Source: Tetrastigma voinierianum
Taxonomy: Eukaryota > Streptophyta > Magnoliopsida > Vitales > Vitaceae
Direction of reading: 5' to 3'
Length of the DNA: 64,000 nt
NCBI GenBank assembly: GCA_016808115.1
Contig: JAEQBH010000033.1
Span: 310,001-374,000, forward strand
Numbering within the stretch: position 1 is the first letter of the stretch; each line of letters opens with the position of its first letter. This document shows positions 25,401-36,600 of the stretch, piece after piece. The position numbers and the translations under genes are program-made. The notes beneath the pieces were generated by a model. The model saw nothing but the letters and a program-made list of their open reading frames with translations. It did not search any database and was not told where the DNA came from.

Positions 25401-28400
25401 TCTTTGTTTCTTTTTAAGACCATGCTATAATTTTTAACCTCGATACAGCTCAAAAGGCATCTGGTCACTGCTAGCTATTTCGATGATTCCATGTCAAAGC
25501 TTGATGAAAAGGCAAAAGGTGCTGGTATTACAATTCTTGGTGAGATGGGCTTGGACCCTGGAATAGGTAATTTCCATCTTGAGACATTTTGATTAGTGAG
25601 CAAGAGCTATGTTTTATAGAAATTACTTATACAGTTACATCTGAGAATGAGATGTATCCTGTTCTATCTGAACGCCATTTTATATGAAATTGAATAGAGA
25701 GAGACTGTTCCCAAAGGATCTTTAATTGCTGCTGACTTTATTTCCTGGAACCATGCGACAATGCTTCTCCTGCATTATGAAACTGGATAAAATATGTATG
25801 GGTTCAATGTTCTAATGTTGCCTTTAATGAATTTTCAAGCTAAACTTTCCTCGTCATAGGTATAGAATGAAATTTGATCGAAATGAACAATCTAGCCTTC
25901 GGCCATAACATCTAATCAGTATTATAGTTGTGCAGTGTTCTTGGGTCTCAGCTTGAAGGATTTTTTTTTTTTTTTTTTATGATAAGTAAGCTGGACAATA
26001 AATTAACAAAACAGGGCTAGGCCCTAGAGTATACAGGTTGTATACAGGAGGAATAAAAAAAAAGGTAGAAACAGAGCCTACCTCCAAGAGAGTATGGCTA
26101 GGAGTACTAGAGAATACACATTAATAAATTTACAATAGAGTACTCCCCCTCTTACAATTGAAGGATATCCAGATTTCCATTATTTTATTTTATTATCAAT
26201 TTCTTAGTTTGTTTTATAGTTATGGTTGTTGTTTATTCATTAATTTCCGTTCTCTTGAGCTGCAGTATCGTCATTATGTTGCAGAATTTCTAGTAAATGA
26301 TTTCTTGGATGACATTCTCATTTTGTTCGAATGTTCATGATAGTTATAGGAGTAATTTTGTTTTATTTTTCTCTTTTCTATTCAAGACTATTGGAACCAG
26401 AGTATTGAAAAAATAGGAATTACTTGAAAAATTCACTAAAAATAGTGTCATGAATGGGATGCTTCAGATCACATGATGGCAATGAAGATGATCAACCAGG
26501 CACATGTCCAAGGAGGAAAAATTAGGTCTTTCATCTCTTACTGTGGGGGACTTCCATCCCCTGAGGCTGCAAACAACCCTTTAGCATACAAATTCAGGTA
26601 TTTCTTAGATCATGTGCTTGAAATACTTTATAACTTTGATTCTTTTGTAGCTTAATCTATGCAAAATCAATTTTGGTAATCATAGCACTAAATCAAAGTT
26701 TATGACCATGCTTTGAAGTATCAAACTTTATGTGAACAAGTGAGACAACTGTTGTAGTTTTGCTTGAACTAACAGATGAATAAGGAAAATTATTATATTA
26801 TTATTTTTTAATGGCAATTTTTTCTTTCTTCTTTCTTAACTTTCCTTCTTTTTTTTCCTCAGTGGGGCTTGAATCTATTACTTCCCATAAACCCACCTCA
26901 ACCCTTTACCACTTGAGCTGGGCCTCTAGGGCAATGGGTACAAGAGAATTAATTAGTGTGATGCACCCTGGTGCAGGGTCCATGAAAATAAGTGATGTCA
27001 TTTCACTTGTTTTAGTAGCTTAGATTTATTAGGAGTCAAGTTACGATGTTTAATCTTCTATCTTTTTTAGACTTCTTTGATTTTAGAATTGAGTGTCAAG
27101 TCTTATTTGATTTAGTGCATGATAAACATTATGGGCCTCAGTCCTACAGGCTTAAGCTTTGAGGGAAATCAGTTGTCTAACATGCTATTGGTGATCCGTT
27201 TGATAGGTAGTCATGTGTTCTAACCTCATCACATGTTTATTGGCTTACTTTTATTAACCCCACTTTAAGCCCAAAAAGAGGCTAGCACTCAGAGAGGGTG
27301 TTGGTATGCATGATAGATTGTAGGCCTGAGTTCTTTGAGCTCAAACTTTTAGGAAAATTGGTTATCTAAGATTATTATGCTATTACATCAGTATTTTTTA
27401 CCAGGAAACCTTCTTACTTATCGTTATGGTTTTTCAAAGCCTTCATATAGTTCTTCTCCTTGGTCTAAAATGGCAATAGATCCTTATGATGACTGAAAAT
27501 TGAATGTTTGAAATGGATTTCTTGTTCATTTCTGCTCTTCCGTAAATGCTTGAGAGGCTTGATTTTACCGATTTAAATTCCTCGGACACTTCCCTTGCCC
27601 CTTCTTCTTTTCTCCTTTCTTCTTCCTTCTCTTATTTCCCTCACCTTCCTCATTGATTTGGTGCTTTGAGCAAAATATCAAAATTCCTTCCCCTCCTTTA
27701 GTTTTGACGAACCCTTCCCCCCTCTATAGGTTTTGCAACATGCAAAATAGAAGATCCTTCTGAGAATTTTTTTTTTACATTTTTTCACTGGTTTAAAAAA
27801 TCCATCTAGAAGTCTCATAATTAAGTTTTTGCGATGCTTGTTGCATTTGAATTATGAGATTATTCTCAAGTTCTCAGTCAATCTTGCTTGCTCTTCCATG
27901 CATAATTTCTCTAGGCTAATACAAAATCAAATGATCATATGCTGGAAGCTCACACAAACAGCACGACAGTATTTGATCATTAACCCTGAGGACATCTATT
28001 TTTCTTGATTGATTTTTTAAAGCTTTGACCTCAACATTCCGAAACTGGGATCTTCAGCAGGATATCTATCTCATAAAGCATTGCTTGTGTTCTCTTGTAG
28101 ACAACCAACTTTAGTTGATTGGTTTATTCAAAAAAAAAAAAAACTTTAGTTGATTGGAAAACTTCCACACTCAATATTCTAGTTATGCCCTAGCCTTTAA
28201 GGCCCTTGGCAGATTGATGTAATTACTTTCTCTATCATGACAAAATTATTTCAGCTGGAATCCTGCTGGAGCTATTCGAGCTGGGAGAAATCCTGCTATC
28301 TATAGATCTCACGGGGAAACAGTATCTATTAATGGTAAGTGCTCAGGGTCAGGGGTAAACAACCAAAACAACTATATGTACCTTCTTGTTCATAATGTAT

Positions 28401-30426
28401 CCATTATATTTTTTCAAAAGTTTTTGAGCTGGTTTATATAGTTAAACTATATTGTAGCTATTAACATGTCATTAAAAAATTTGTCTTATCAGGAACAAAT
28501 CTTCTTGCTCCAAATGTTTTGCATTCTTGAATTTCCCTGCACTGTTTTAATTTATTATTCTCGCATTTCCTTGCACTGTTTTAATTTATGAACCAAACCT
28601 GCAGGAGAGAGTCTTTATGACTCAGCTGTGAGTTTCCGCATACCTGATCTTCCATCTTTTGCATTGGAAATTCTTCCAAATCGTAATTCTTTGGTTTATG
28701 GAGGCTTGTATGGAATTGACGAAGAAGCATCTTCCATCTTTCGTGGAACCCTCCGTTATGAAGGCATGGCATACCTTTCGACTTGTGATAACATTTATCA
28801 TTCAAATAACGTTTAGAAGCTTGATGGTTGAATTTAATGTTGAAAATAAGGTTGCATTAAAGGAGTGCTATAGGGAGGTTTTTGTTTCTAACTATATGGT
28901 ACTTACTAATATCTTCTTGTTTAGGTTTTGGTGAGATAATGGGGACACTGGCAAGAATTGGTTTCTTTGATACTGAAGCCCATCCTATCCTTGCACTCTC
29001 AAAAAGACCCACATTTGGGGCATTCCTGCTTGAACTTCTTAAAATTAAAAGTGAAGACTTTGATGGAACTATGACTGCAGAGGACATCGAAGGGAGGATT
29101 CTTGCACTTGGACTTTGCAAAGCGCAACAAACCGCATTGAAGACTGCCAAAACCATCTTGTAAGAAGTACTAAGAACTGATAACAAGTCAAGCCTATTTA
29201 TTGTTTATTTCATAGTTTACATAAGATCTAGCATAATGTCTGAATTGTTATCGTTCTTTCTCGTGGATTAGATATTTGGGATTTCATGAGCAGACAGAAA
29301 TTCCTGTATCATGCCAAAGTGCATTTGATGTTACCTGTCTTCGCATGGAAGAAAGGCTAGCCTACTCTACTGAAGAAAAGGTATGTTTCTTATCAGTATA
29401 TATAACCTGCAGATTTTATTTCTTCTTCTGAAGTTTAACCAATTCTTCTATGTTTGTTTAGATCTGTGCTTGTCTTCAATGTCTGATATTAAGAAAATAA
29501 TGTTCTTTGTTTCTGCATGTCGTTTGATTGAGAGCCAAGAGATCTGGTTGGCACCATATTATTATTACTACTACTACTACTACTATTACTATTACTTTTA
29601 TTATTATTATTACTATTACTATTACTGTTACTATTACTATTACTATTACTATTGTCTTGTTCCAAATTTGACAACAAAGAGCATTTTGTCGTGCCCCATT
29701 TTGCTTTTAACATGAAAAATTTTTGGTTAGGGATGGCAATTTCCTCCGAACCTATTGTGTTAACCGAAGATCCGAATGAACGAGGGTAATGGAGTGAACA
29801 TTTTTGTAAATTTCCACTAAATATTCTGATGACCTGACGTAGATTTTGATTCGGTGACGGGACAGTCTAAGTATATCCTACTCATCCTCGAATTCGAAAT
29901 TCGATTAAATATATAATATATAAATATTATATATTTTATTTATTTATTTATATCATATTCGCTTCAGATATCGTCTGATCAGGCTTACATTTTCATCGGG
30001 TTTCATTTAAATCACATCACAATAATTTTATTACTATTAAAGGACATTATTTTTAATTTTCATGATTTTCTAAAACAATCTATTTCACATATCGGTCAGT
30101 AGACAGCAAGTAGCGTATGGTATTTGCATCCCGATCCTTCGATGAATGGATGTGGGCCTAATCTCGAATTCGACCTGACACTGTGCACTAATAACTTTAA
30201 TGAGAAAACTTGTGTGTTATATTATATCATATATGGGCAGGACATGGTGCTTTTGCATCATGAAGTGGAGGTAGAGTTTCCTGATGGCCGGCGGCCCGTT
30301 GAGAAGCATCGAGCAACCTTATTGGAATATGGGAGGACTAAAAATGGCAAAATAACCACTGCCATGGCTCTCACTGTAGGAATTCCAGCAGCAATCGGTG
30401 CTCTGGTAAGTGTAAAACCACATCTA

Positions 30427-30464
<38 letters not shown>

Positions 30465-31000
30465 TCCCATTACAATGTCAGCAATTTCTATATATTCCAC
30501 AATGTTGCAGCTCTTACTTGAAAAGAAGATCAAAACAAGAGGGGTTTTAAGGCCTATTGAACCTGAAGTATACATGCCAGGTAATCACATTTCATTTAGC
30601 CAACAAACCCGAAAAGACTAAAAAGTTAAAATAATATAGGTGCTGAAGCCGAAAGTTAATTTGAGGAAAATAAAAATAAAAATAAAAAGTTTAAAGCTAA
30701 TAAATTTAATTTTATATATTTATTCAAACTCATTTTATTTATTTATCTCTCTATCATACATACAAGGACTAAAAAATTTAAAAGTATATAAAATTTTGAT
30801 TATATTTAATTTTCTTTTATATTTTTGACGGTGAGAAAATCATTTTCTTTCTCTAGTATTTATTTTCGGGTTCGAAACGGAGCCTGCCTTAGTTTTTGCT
30901 GGATTTAAGTGTTGATACTACTATTACTATTTCGTGTGGTTTTGTAGCTCTTGATATTTTACAAGCATATGGTTTTAAGGTGGTGGAGAAGAGTGAATGA
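4884..31000 (+). CDS. LKR/SDH: Bifunctional lysine-ketoglutarate reductase/saccharopine dehydrogenase (LKR/SDH)
   Basis: The product carries out the first two steps of lysine catabolism: LKR condenses lysine with 2-oxoglutarate to saccharopine, and SDH oxidises saccharopine to glutamate and aminoadipate semialdehyde. In plants both activities lie on one cytosolic polypeptide. Inferred coding exons: 4884-~5150, 5236-5321, 5406-5533, 5942-6115, 6696-6778, 7327-7443, 8305-8380, 9234-9405, 11813-11909, 12035-12202, 15195-15370, 23219-23566, 24261-24341, 24722-24787, 25449-25566, 26468-26597, 28255-28334, 28605-28763, 28925-29159, 29272-29380, 30241-30405, 30511-30580, 30948-31000. Phases agree for the clean exons; stop TGA is at 30998. 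Exons 1-3, 10 and 11 contain frame-breaking indels, so no continuous LKR frame exists as given. This may be consensus error or real decay of the LKR half. The gene spans 26 kb, inflated by transposons in its introns. Confidence 0.9.
6333..6433. repeat. Compound microsatellite (CT)n(AT)n(TATG)n
   Basis: Intron 4 contains about 24 CT repeats, then about 18 TA repeats, then three or four TATG units. ORFs predicted across it on both strands are artefacts of the repeat. Confidence 0.95.
10740..11580 (+). mobile_element. LINE (L1-type) ORF2 C-terminal fragment in intron 8
   Basis: Conceptual translation in shifting frames gives RLDGWKNAYLSIGRRIILIH, then GGFGTISLRNRVLLGNGYGG, then FTRYTRFLVGDRDRISLWE-like residues, and finally PNARAWSLSSLGLF. 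This order is typical of the region between the reverse transcriptase and the zf-RVT segment of plant LINEs. The fragment lies between exon 8 (ends 9405) and exon 9 (starts 11813), in the gene's sense orientation. Frameshifts and stops make it inactive. I did not find its poly(A) end or flanking target duplications. Confidence 0.75.
12720..13064. repeat. AT-rich imperfect repeats flanking the TRIM-like element
   Basis: Motifs such as TTTAATAAAGTAGCA and ATGTTTTAAAATATATTTATTATT recur several times here, and the same type of sequence resumes at 14056-14145. It begins with GGGTGTGTTTGACAAA near 12752, reminiscent of some hAT-type MITE ends, but I did not find the matching inverted terminus. The LTR element at 13065-14055 was inserted into this DNA. 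Confidence 0.5.
13065..14055 (-). mobile_element. 991-bp TRIM-like non-autonomous LTR retrotransposon
   Basis: Two LTRs of about 200 bp (13065-13266 and 13856-14055) share TGAATGAGTGAGTGAGTAAA and the adjacent sequence. They are flanked by a perfect 5-bp duplication GTTTT (13060-13064 and 14056-14060). Next to the right LTR is TGGTATCATAGC (minus strand, 13844-13855), close to the usual initiator-tRNA-Met primer-binding site, and next to the left LTR a purine tract TTGAGGGGGAGT (minus), so the element points left. The 589-bp interior encodes no gag or pol. About 60 bp beside the purine tract match the same place in the copia element at 16792-16860, so it is a deletion derivative of a related copia family. 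The rest of the interior is the 14-nt array. Confidence 0.88.
13333..13766. repeat. Array of 31 consecutive 14-nt units
   Basis: Read on the plus strand, the interior of the TRIM-like element divides into 31 units of exactly 14 nt with consensus near GGAGAAGGTCCGTC. Units differ by substitutions, most at positions 1-2 and 11-14, but I found no insertion or deletion across the 434 bp. After 13766 the pattern continues more loosely to about 13820. Because 14 is not a multiple of three, the overlapping minus-strand ORFs in all frames are by-products of the array and not evidence of a protein. Confidence 0.9.
14146..15194. other. Rest of intron 10, nothing recognised
   Basis: AT-rich intronic DNA between the TRIM-like element and the acceptor at 15193-15194. 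No coding similarity, repeat or RNA gene was recognised. Confidence 0.5.
15371..16606. other. Intron 11, left part; (TA)n tract
   Basis: Intronic DNA from the donor GTAAGT after exon 11 up to the copia LTR. It includes a (TA)n run at about 16454-16483. No coding feature is supported. Confidence 0.55.
16607..23165 (-). mobile_element. Internally deleted Ty1/copia element hosting a nested copy
   Basis: Related terminal repeats lie at 16607-16791 (3' LTR, minus orientation) and about 23018-23165 (5' LTR); both contain TCTCTGATTT followed by ATTGATTAATAATA. A polypurine tract AAGGGGGAG (minus) abuts the 3' LTR. From 22613 to 22348 the minus strand encodes reverse transcriptase residues (LYSLKQFPLSWIDRFS, VVHVDDIV). 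After the nested element it resumes at 17516 with LGIKIAQSNSNVVISQRKY, then RNase H at 17208-16888 (CDNQAALHIASNPIFHERTK). Gag, protease and integrase are absent between 22613 and 23018. No clear target duplication was found. The insertion sits entirely within LKR/SDH intron 11, antisense to the gene. Confidence 0.82.
17517..22342 (-). mobile_element. Degenerate Ty1/copia retrotransposon nested in intron 11
   Basis: Two LTRs, 17517-17710 (194 bp) and 22147-22342 (196 bp), start and end TG...CA in matching sequence. Next to the right LTR is TGGTATCAAAGC on the minus strand, a tRNA-Met-type primer site. Flanks AAAAT (17512-17516) and AAAAG (22343-22347) are a 4/5 target duplication. On the minus strand, in order: a gag start (YLDWSKTFYLYLRS, near 21610), pre-integrase residues (SVLSLPNFSFNLVSVSKL, near 20590), integrase (YFVTFVDDYSNELVV, near 20130), reverse transcriptase (HPGWCSAMIEEMDALTDNGT, near 19190; VVYVDDIIVIENDM, near 18680) and RNase H. 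Many stops and frameshifts make it inactive. It belongs to the same family as the element at 53610-57455. Confidence 0.88.
25962..26157 (-). mobile_element. 196-bp poly(A)-ended retroposon with 9-bp target duplication
   Basis: Identical TTGAAGGAT copies at 25953-25961 and 26158-26166 flank an insert that, on the minus strand, ends in a long poly(A) run preceded by CAGCTTACTTATCAT. This is the layout of a 5'-truncated LINE or a SINE-like copy. Its 5' end (minus) reads GTAAGAGGGGGAGTACTC, similar to a copia polypurine tract. It lies in the SDH intron after 25566. Confidence 0.75.
28107..28157. repeat. 16-bp direct repeat around a 19-bp A-rich insert
   Basis: AACTTTAGTTGATTGG occurs at 28107-28122 and 28142-28157, separated only by TTTATTC plus twelve A residues. 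This is what an extremely truncated target-primed insertion, or filler at a repaired staggered break, would leave. Confidence 0.8.
28764..28924 (+). other. GC-AG intron in the SDH block
   Basis: Family alignment requires the residues ..RGTLRYEG|FGEIMGTLARIG.. to join with the codon G|GT split between 28763 and 28925. The donor there is GAAG|GCATGG with no nearby GT that keeps the frame, and the acceptor is TTTAG|GTTTTGG. GC donors are a known minor class in plants, usually with a strong AG upstream, as here. Confidence 0.75.
29558..29653. repeat. Trinucleotide (ATT/ACT)n microsatellite
   Basis: About 96 bp of mixed ATT and ACT triplets in an SDH intron. The long poly-tyrosine and poly-Asn/Ser ORFs across it are artefacts. 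Confidence 0.95.
30429..30461. repeat. (TC)n microsatellite in an SDH intron
   Basis: A pure TC run of roughly 16 units lies between the exon ending at 30405 and the exon starting at 30511. Confidence 0.93.
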
Positions 31001-33674
31001 CCTGGGAGGATTGTGCTATACAGGTACAGGTGGTACCCACCTAAGAAACAAATTGGAAATGACTCTCATAAATAAACATATGGTTTTTCTTGTGCTACTG
31101 ATTATGACAAAAGTGAATTATCTGATTACGCTATTGCATCATTGTTCATATGACCATCTCCATAAGTTGGCTGACTTGTTTAATGAGAAGATCTCTGTGA
31201 CTATAATTATGTGCACTGTAGAAACCCCTTTTAGTCCATACATTTTTAGTTGTCATTAGGTTGTTTTTTTGAGCTTCAAATTAATTGTTAATAATTTAAG
31301 TATATTAAAACTTGTGTGATTTTGGACTCTATTTGTCTAATGAAAAATATTGAAAGAAACATGTATGATTTTATGTAAAAGAGAACGTCCATAACCATTT
31401 TAATTTTTTTTTTTTTTTTAAAATGTATGATATTAATTGAATTGATATTTTAGTTTTAAATTACTTTTAAAACTCTATAATGAATCTGAGTTTATTTTTC
31501 TTAACAAGAGAAAAAAAAACAATATAATGTAAGGATAGAGCTGTCAAAGAAAAAAAGTATGGTAGAAGGATGAAGGAAGAATCCTCCTATGAATAATAAG
31601 AGTAATATCATAAACTATCTGCCAAAGACAAAAATCAATCTCTCCTATGGGACGGCAGAGCTCAATTTTATTTTGCAAAAAATAAGTTGGAAATGAATAT
31701 GCTTGCTTGCTTCATTTCCAAGATGCATAGAATTAAAAAAAAAAAATCATTTAGCTATTTCACCATTTCAATTTCACAAAGGTGGGTGAAAAAAAGATGA
31801 ATGCCTGCCCAATAATATACCTTGCCTAAAAAAAGATCAATTCCTATACCTATACCCCATACCAAGCGTGCTTTCCAACCTAACCTAACCCAACCCAACC
31901 TAACGCAACATGTTTTAGCACAAACAAGCAATTAATAAGTTGTGCAACACATGTTTTGGTACAACCAAGCAAATAATAAGACGCATGTAGTACCCCCATC
32001 ATCATGTGGTATAGTGTTCAGTATTTAAATAAACAGGGCATGGAAAGAGAAAGGATCTCGAGTTCAAAACCTTGTGAAAATAGTTTATTGCGTTATAATT
32101 AAAATATTTAGTTATAAAAAAATAAAAGAACAAGACCCGTGTAATTGTCCGAATAGAAAACCATTTGATATACCTCATAAAGCACTTGTAATGACGGTGG
32201 CTCATAGATGCTCATGGAGCATCTAAATTGGGGTGTGGGTGTTACTATAATAATAAGAAAAATGTGATTTCTAGAAGAATTGCATATTTAGAGATTAAAT
32301 GACAAGACCTAAGAAAATAACTTCAAAATTCTCAAATTGACTTCCTTATAGGACCATCATGTTTAGCTTAAGTGATATAACATTTATCGTTAAAATATGC
32401 ATAAAAGCATAGGAAAGGGGATGTTCTCAAAATGACTTCCCTAGAGACCCATCATGCCTAGCTCAAATTGTAAATAGTAAAGCATTCACCATTAAAATAT
32501 GCATAAAGGCATAGAAAAGGAATCACAGGTTGGAGTTCCAATTATGACAATTTACTACATTCAAATTAGAGTTGTAATAAAAAAAATGACTTCCCAAGAG
32601 ACTCTTCCATGTTCTCTGCACTTTTAAGTGGTTAATGAATTTGAAAGTTTCTGAACCAAAGCATCCATTGTCCAATTATCTAGCGAAATGGGATTCATAC
32701 ATTCTCAAAGTTTTAGACCAAAATACTTTATTTGAAAAAAAAAATTATAAAATTAGTTTAAAAACCAAATTAATACCCAAAGAATACACACCGTCACTAC
32801 GACAATGAAGAATCACTATTAGTCTCGCTAAACGTCATATCCACGACAACGATAATCGAACTCAGAATTCTAAACGGAGTGTTAAAATAAAGTGCTAAGA
32901 CGATAAATAAAAGACTCAACGCCGCCCAAAACAACCGTAATCGCTAGAAATTTAAAAATCAAACGCCACTACTTCAATCAAATCTCAAATCATTACCGCG
33001 ATTACAGATTCGAACTTTTAGCAGCGAAAACGCCGCCGTTATCAACTGCATTTTCCAAACACACTAATTTGAGCATTAGTTTGATTGAAAAACTAAATTC
33101 CTCATTTTTTTTTCCCCACGAACACTATTTCGGTCTAAAACTCACATTCTCATATACTTTCTAACAACCCCCATCATCAGACCATCAAATTTATGAAAAC
33201 AACTCAGTTACGCTTGTTAACTTAACTCACATAATGGAGATCATTATTTCTGGCAGATTTCTAGCTAACTCAAAATTTAACTTGCAGTCCTTTACAAATC
33301 TAACAGGAAAAAGGACACAACAAAAAGACCATCCAACCTGTGCATAACAAATGCAAATGCAATTTTGTTCAATCATGCAATCATCAAATGAACTCAATTT
33401 CATCAATACATGCATGTATCCATCCATTAGTACAATATATTTCCTTCCTTTCATAATTCTAACACTCAACCTGCTCATCTGAAACTCCACCCATCTGGTC
33501 CACATAGAGAGCAGCTTCACCCCAAGACCATGACATGTACATTTCACCGTTCATAATATGCTACCAAAAGAATCATTCCATTCCAGACATCTTGATGAAC
33601 CGGAGACGGAGACGGAGACGTGACACATCCTATTTATGAGGTGGAAAATCTAAGAAACAATACACAAAACTAAT
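31001..33674. other. Intergenic region between convergent genes
   Basis: LKR/SDH ends at 31000 and copy A of the HAD-like gene, read from the other strand, ends near 33.7 kb. The stretch therefore holds both 3' untranslated regions. It includes a short (AACCT/AACCC)-type run at about 31877-31903 and an imperfect direct repeat of about 40 bp at 31907-31979 containing AACATGTTTT or ACATGTTTTGG. From about 32227 it is part of the segmental duplication. Confidence 0.6.
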
Positions 33675-36600
33675 CTAAGAAACAACCCATGAAAATAACT
33701 TTTGCTCCGCTTCTTTCCAGTCATGAACTTTAGTCACTAGGGGTGTTGAATAACAGACTCTGTCTTGCACCAAGGGTATGAATTCTCATAATCAAAAAGT
33801 AGAACCCTCATTCCAATCTCAGCACACTCAATTGCATATCTTGGGTTATCATCTATGAGAACCTTAGCTCCCAAGGACCTGCCAGATGTTGTTCATAGGA
33901 AAAAGACGATCAACAAAGTCTTTTGAGACTTTACCCAGAGAAGTTCATGGGTTTGGTTGGACCCATTGGAAAGATGTAGAAGATACATAAGGTAAATAAG
34001 TTCCAGGAGAGTTTAACCAATCAAAGTGCAAAGTAGCATACCTGCAAATTTCTGACTTTGGCCTAGACTCTCCATTTAAAGCAAAATGGTTGCCAAAGTG
34101 AATTTCCTGGAAAATTCCAGGATAATGTTTCTCAATCCACCCGATTGTGTGGTCTTTGATTGCATTCTGTCGAGACCTATGAAGATCAATAGGTTCCAGT
34201 GTAATGAGTTGACTGAAATAATTATATTTCTTGGAGAAACTCTAGTTAGGCACACATACGTCACAATTGATAGGTTACAAAATCTGGATAATTTGTGCAG
34301 AGCCTGTTGAGCACCTGGGATTGGATGGATCCCCGTCTTGAAATATGAGGTCTTAAAGAACTCGTGAACACGGGTATCAGCTGTCAAAACAAGAGAGTTG
34401 ATGTTTTGAACAAACTTGTTGATCGAATTGCAGCATATTCATCACTAGCAAGAATGTTTTGCCCTAAGTGTATATACAAATGAATAAGAAAAACTGTGAT
34501 ATTGAAGGAAGAAGTTGGCAACAATCAAATATGTGGTGAAGGCAGTATCTGCTTGGATTATGAAGCGGGTACATCTCTCACAGGGAAAAAAGGATACTAC
34601 TGCAGTAAGAACAAAGATCATTTTCAAGTTGTGGGAATACAACAACCCATTAGCAAATACTCTCCCAAATAGTTACATCATACATTCATGTTACCAGTGA
34701 AAGAAAAATGTGCATCTCTATAGAAAATAACGCAATATAAGCCAAAAAAGCATGAATATTCAAGATGTAGCTTTCTTTTGTAATAGTTGGACTGCTTCCT
34801 AAAAACTGGTATTTAGCATTTTTCTGGACTATTCTAGATTGTTAAGGAAAATCCTACAGCAAGTTTGAGAGATGCATTAATAGGCATGAAAGAAAGCAGG
34901 ATAGTACTTAAAATTTTTGTAATTCCATCAAGAGCAAATTTCTAAACTTCTTTGGCACAATCTAAAAGCTTAAATGGTGTTTCATAGATTAAGTAAACAG
35001 TTAATTTAATGATACAAATCACTCCTAACACAGAATGAACCTAGTCATACCTTCATCTCTTGAACAGTTCCATATCTGTAATAACACAGTATAAAATGCA
35101 TCAGAAATCCGTGTAAATAACTATAACCATTTTCCCAAAATAAAAGTATTTTAAGAGATGAAAGGCAACAGCTTGCCTATAGTCATGGCTTTGGCTAATA
35201 GCCTAAATATTAGGTGCAATGAAGCAATTTGGACATGGTTAAGATAACAAACGCAAAAAGCCCAAGTGCAAAGTGTTCTCATCATAACAAAAGCCTAAGT
35301 ACTGAGTGTTCTCATCATAAACATTTTGTTTTAATACGAATCAATTTCAGGTTTGCTGCTGCAGCTGAATCTACAAGCCAAACCTTAGCATGACCAGAGT
35401 TGGCCAACTTAAGCAATTGGATAGGCATCAGCTGGATGGATTGACTTACTAATTAGTTGCTTCAATGATCTTTCAGCAATGAAATTGAACGAAATAATCT
35501 TTCCAAGTATCATCCATATCACAGAATTTGACAATATTTTCTGTGGAATTGACAATTTGCCCATTTGCCATTAAGAAAGCACAATCTTATTTATTTTATG
35601 CACCACAAACAAATTTCTGTTTCAGTTGCATAAATGGATTAAGGCAACAAGTTCTCTAGGTCAACTATAGAAGTGGGGTTGAAGAAAAGCACACAGGAGA
35701 GTTAAAATGCAATATGCCTGTACAATGCCCTTCCACAAACTCATAATACATGAGAATTCTTCACAGAGGCAAACAGATAGTACCTTGAAGAATTCGTATA
35801 CATGGTATTCGGAAACTGAATAATTCGAAGAGTAACGATCAGCAATGAATCTGTTCAGAGCTGATACAAAGTTGCCAAGAACTATAAAACAACAAAGCAT
35901 AACAGAGTGGCGATAAGATTTAGAATCAAGTAGCTAATGGTGATGGAAGGAAGAAGAAGAATCGAGAGTGAGGCGCACACAATTAGGGCAAGGCAAAGCT
36001 AACATTTGAATAAAGGAGGCATAGGGAACACAAGAAGCATATCATTCAAAAGAAGGCGAAGGGAAATACCTTCATCGACGTCAACAGCAACCACAATCTT
36101 CTCCGGCGAAGGACGGGGTGGGAATCCAAGACGTTTTCCATGGTGAGAAGCCTGATGACCAGTTGGAATTTCAGCATCCGAAAGGCGCCCCATTTCGAAA
36201 TCAGGGAGTACCTGCTGCGGGTAGGAATGGGCAAATGCACCATGGCCATTCCTATCCAGTCTCCTTTTATTAGAATCAGAGCAACCTCTCATGCTCAATC
36301 CAATCCGGAAACCATTACTACTGGTACTAGCAGCGAGATTCTTGTTACTACTAGTATGATTATTATTATTATGATTATGATCATCAAGGTAGATCTTCCC
36401 CATGAGTGGAAGGCGGCCACTGAAGGTAGTAGTGTGAATGTGAAGAATTCCATGCTGCTGCAGCAAAGAAGCCATGGCAACCAAGGGGTGACTTTGAGGG
36501 TGCTTTTTACCAAATATTTGAGCAAGAAACAAAAAGCTCAAGCTTTGCCTTTTTATCATTACGATCCCTCAAAAACACATTTACAAAACCATCCCAATTC

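Larger units (their letters stand above)
23219..31000 (+). other. SDH-domain exon block (intact)
   Basis: Twelve exons give a continuous 537-residue frame beginning VGADDNVVLHQIIDSL and ending KVVEKSE. A Rossmann nucleotide-binding motif ILGAGRVCQP lies at about residues 62-71 of this block, followed by SLYLKDAEE, SLLPPSCHFIV, ILGEMGLDPGIDHMMAM and SYCGGLPSPEAANNPLAYKF, all characteristic of saccharopine dehydrogenase. All exon phases agree (0,0,0,1,2,1,1,2,0,0,1). Every intron is GT-AG except the one after exon 18, which needs a GC donor. The first part of the block (about residues 1-56) is the LKR-SDH linker. Some plants make a monofunctional SDH from the same locus (established for Arabidopsis); whether that happens here cannot be seen. 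Confidence 0.92.

Noticed and set aside
29383..29715. Poly-tyrosine and poly-Asn/Ser ORFs
   Set aside because: Translations of a trinucleotide microsatellite in an intron.
30124..30621. A single 165-residue ORF at the SDH 3' end
   Set aside because: It runs through introns; only 30241-30405 and 30511-30580 are exons with good splice borders.
31877..31903. Telomere-like AACCT/AACCC repeat
   Set aside because: Only a few irregular units, not the plant CCCTAAA telomere motif.
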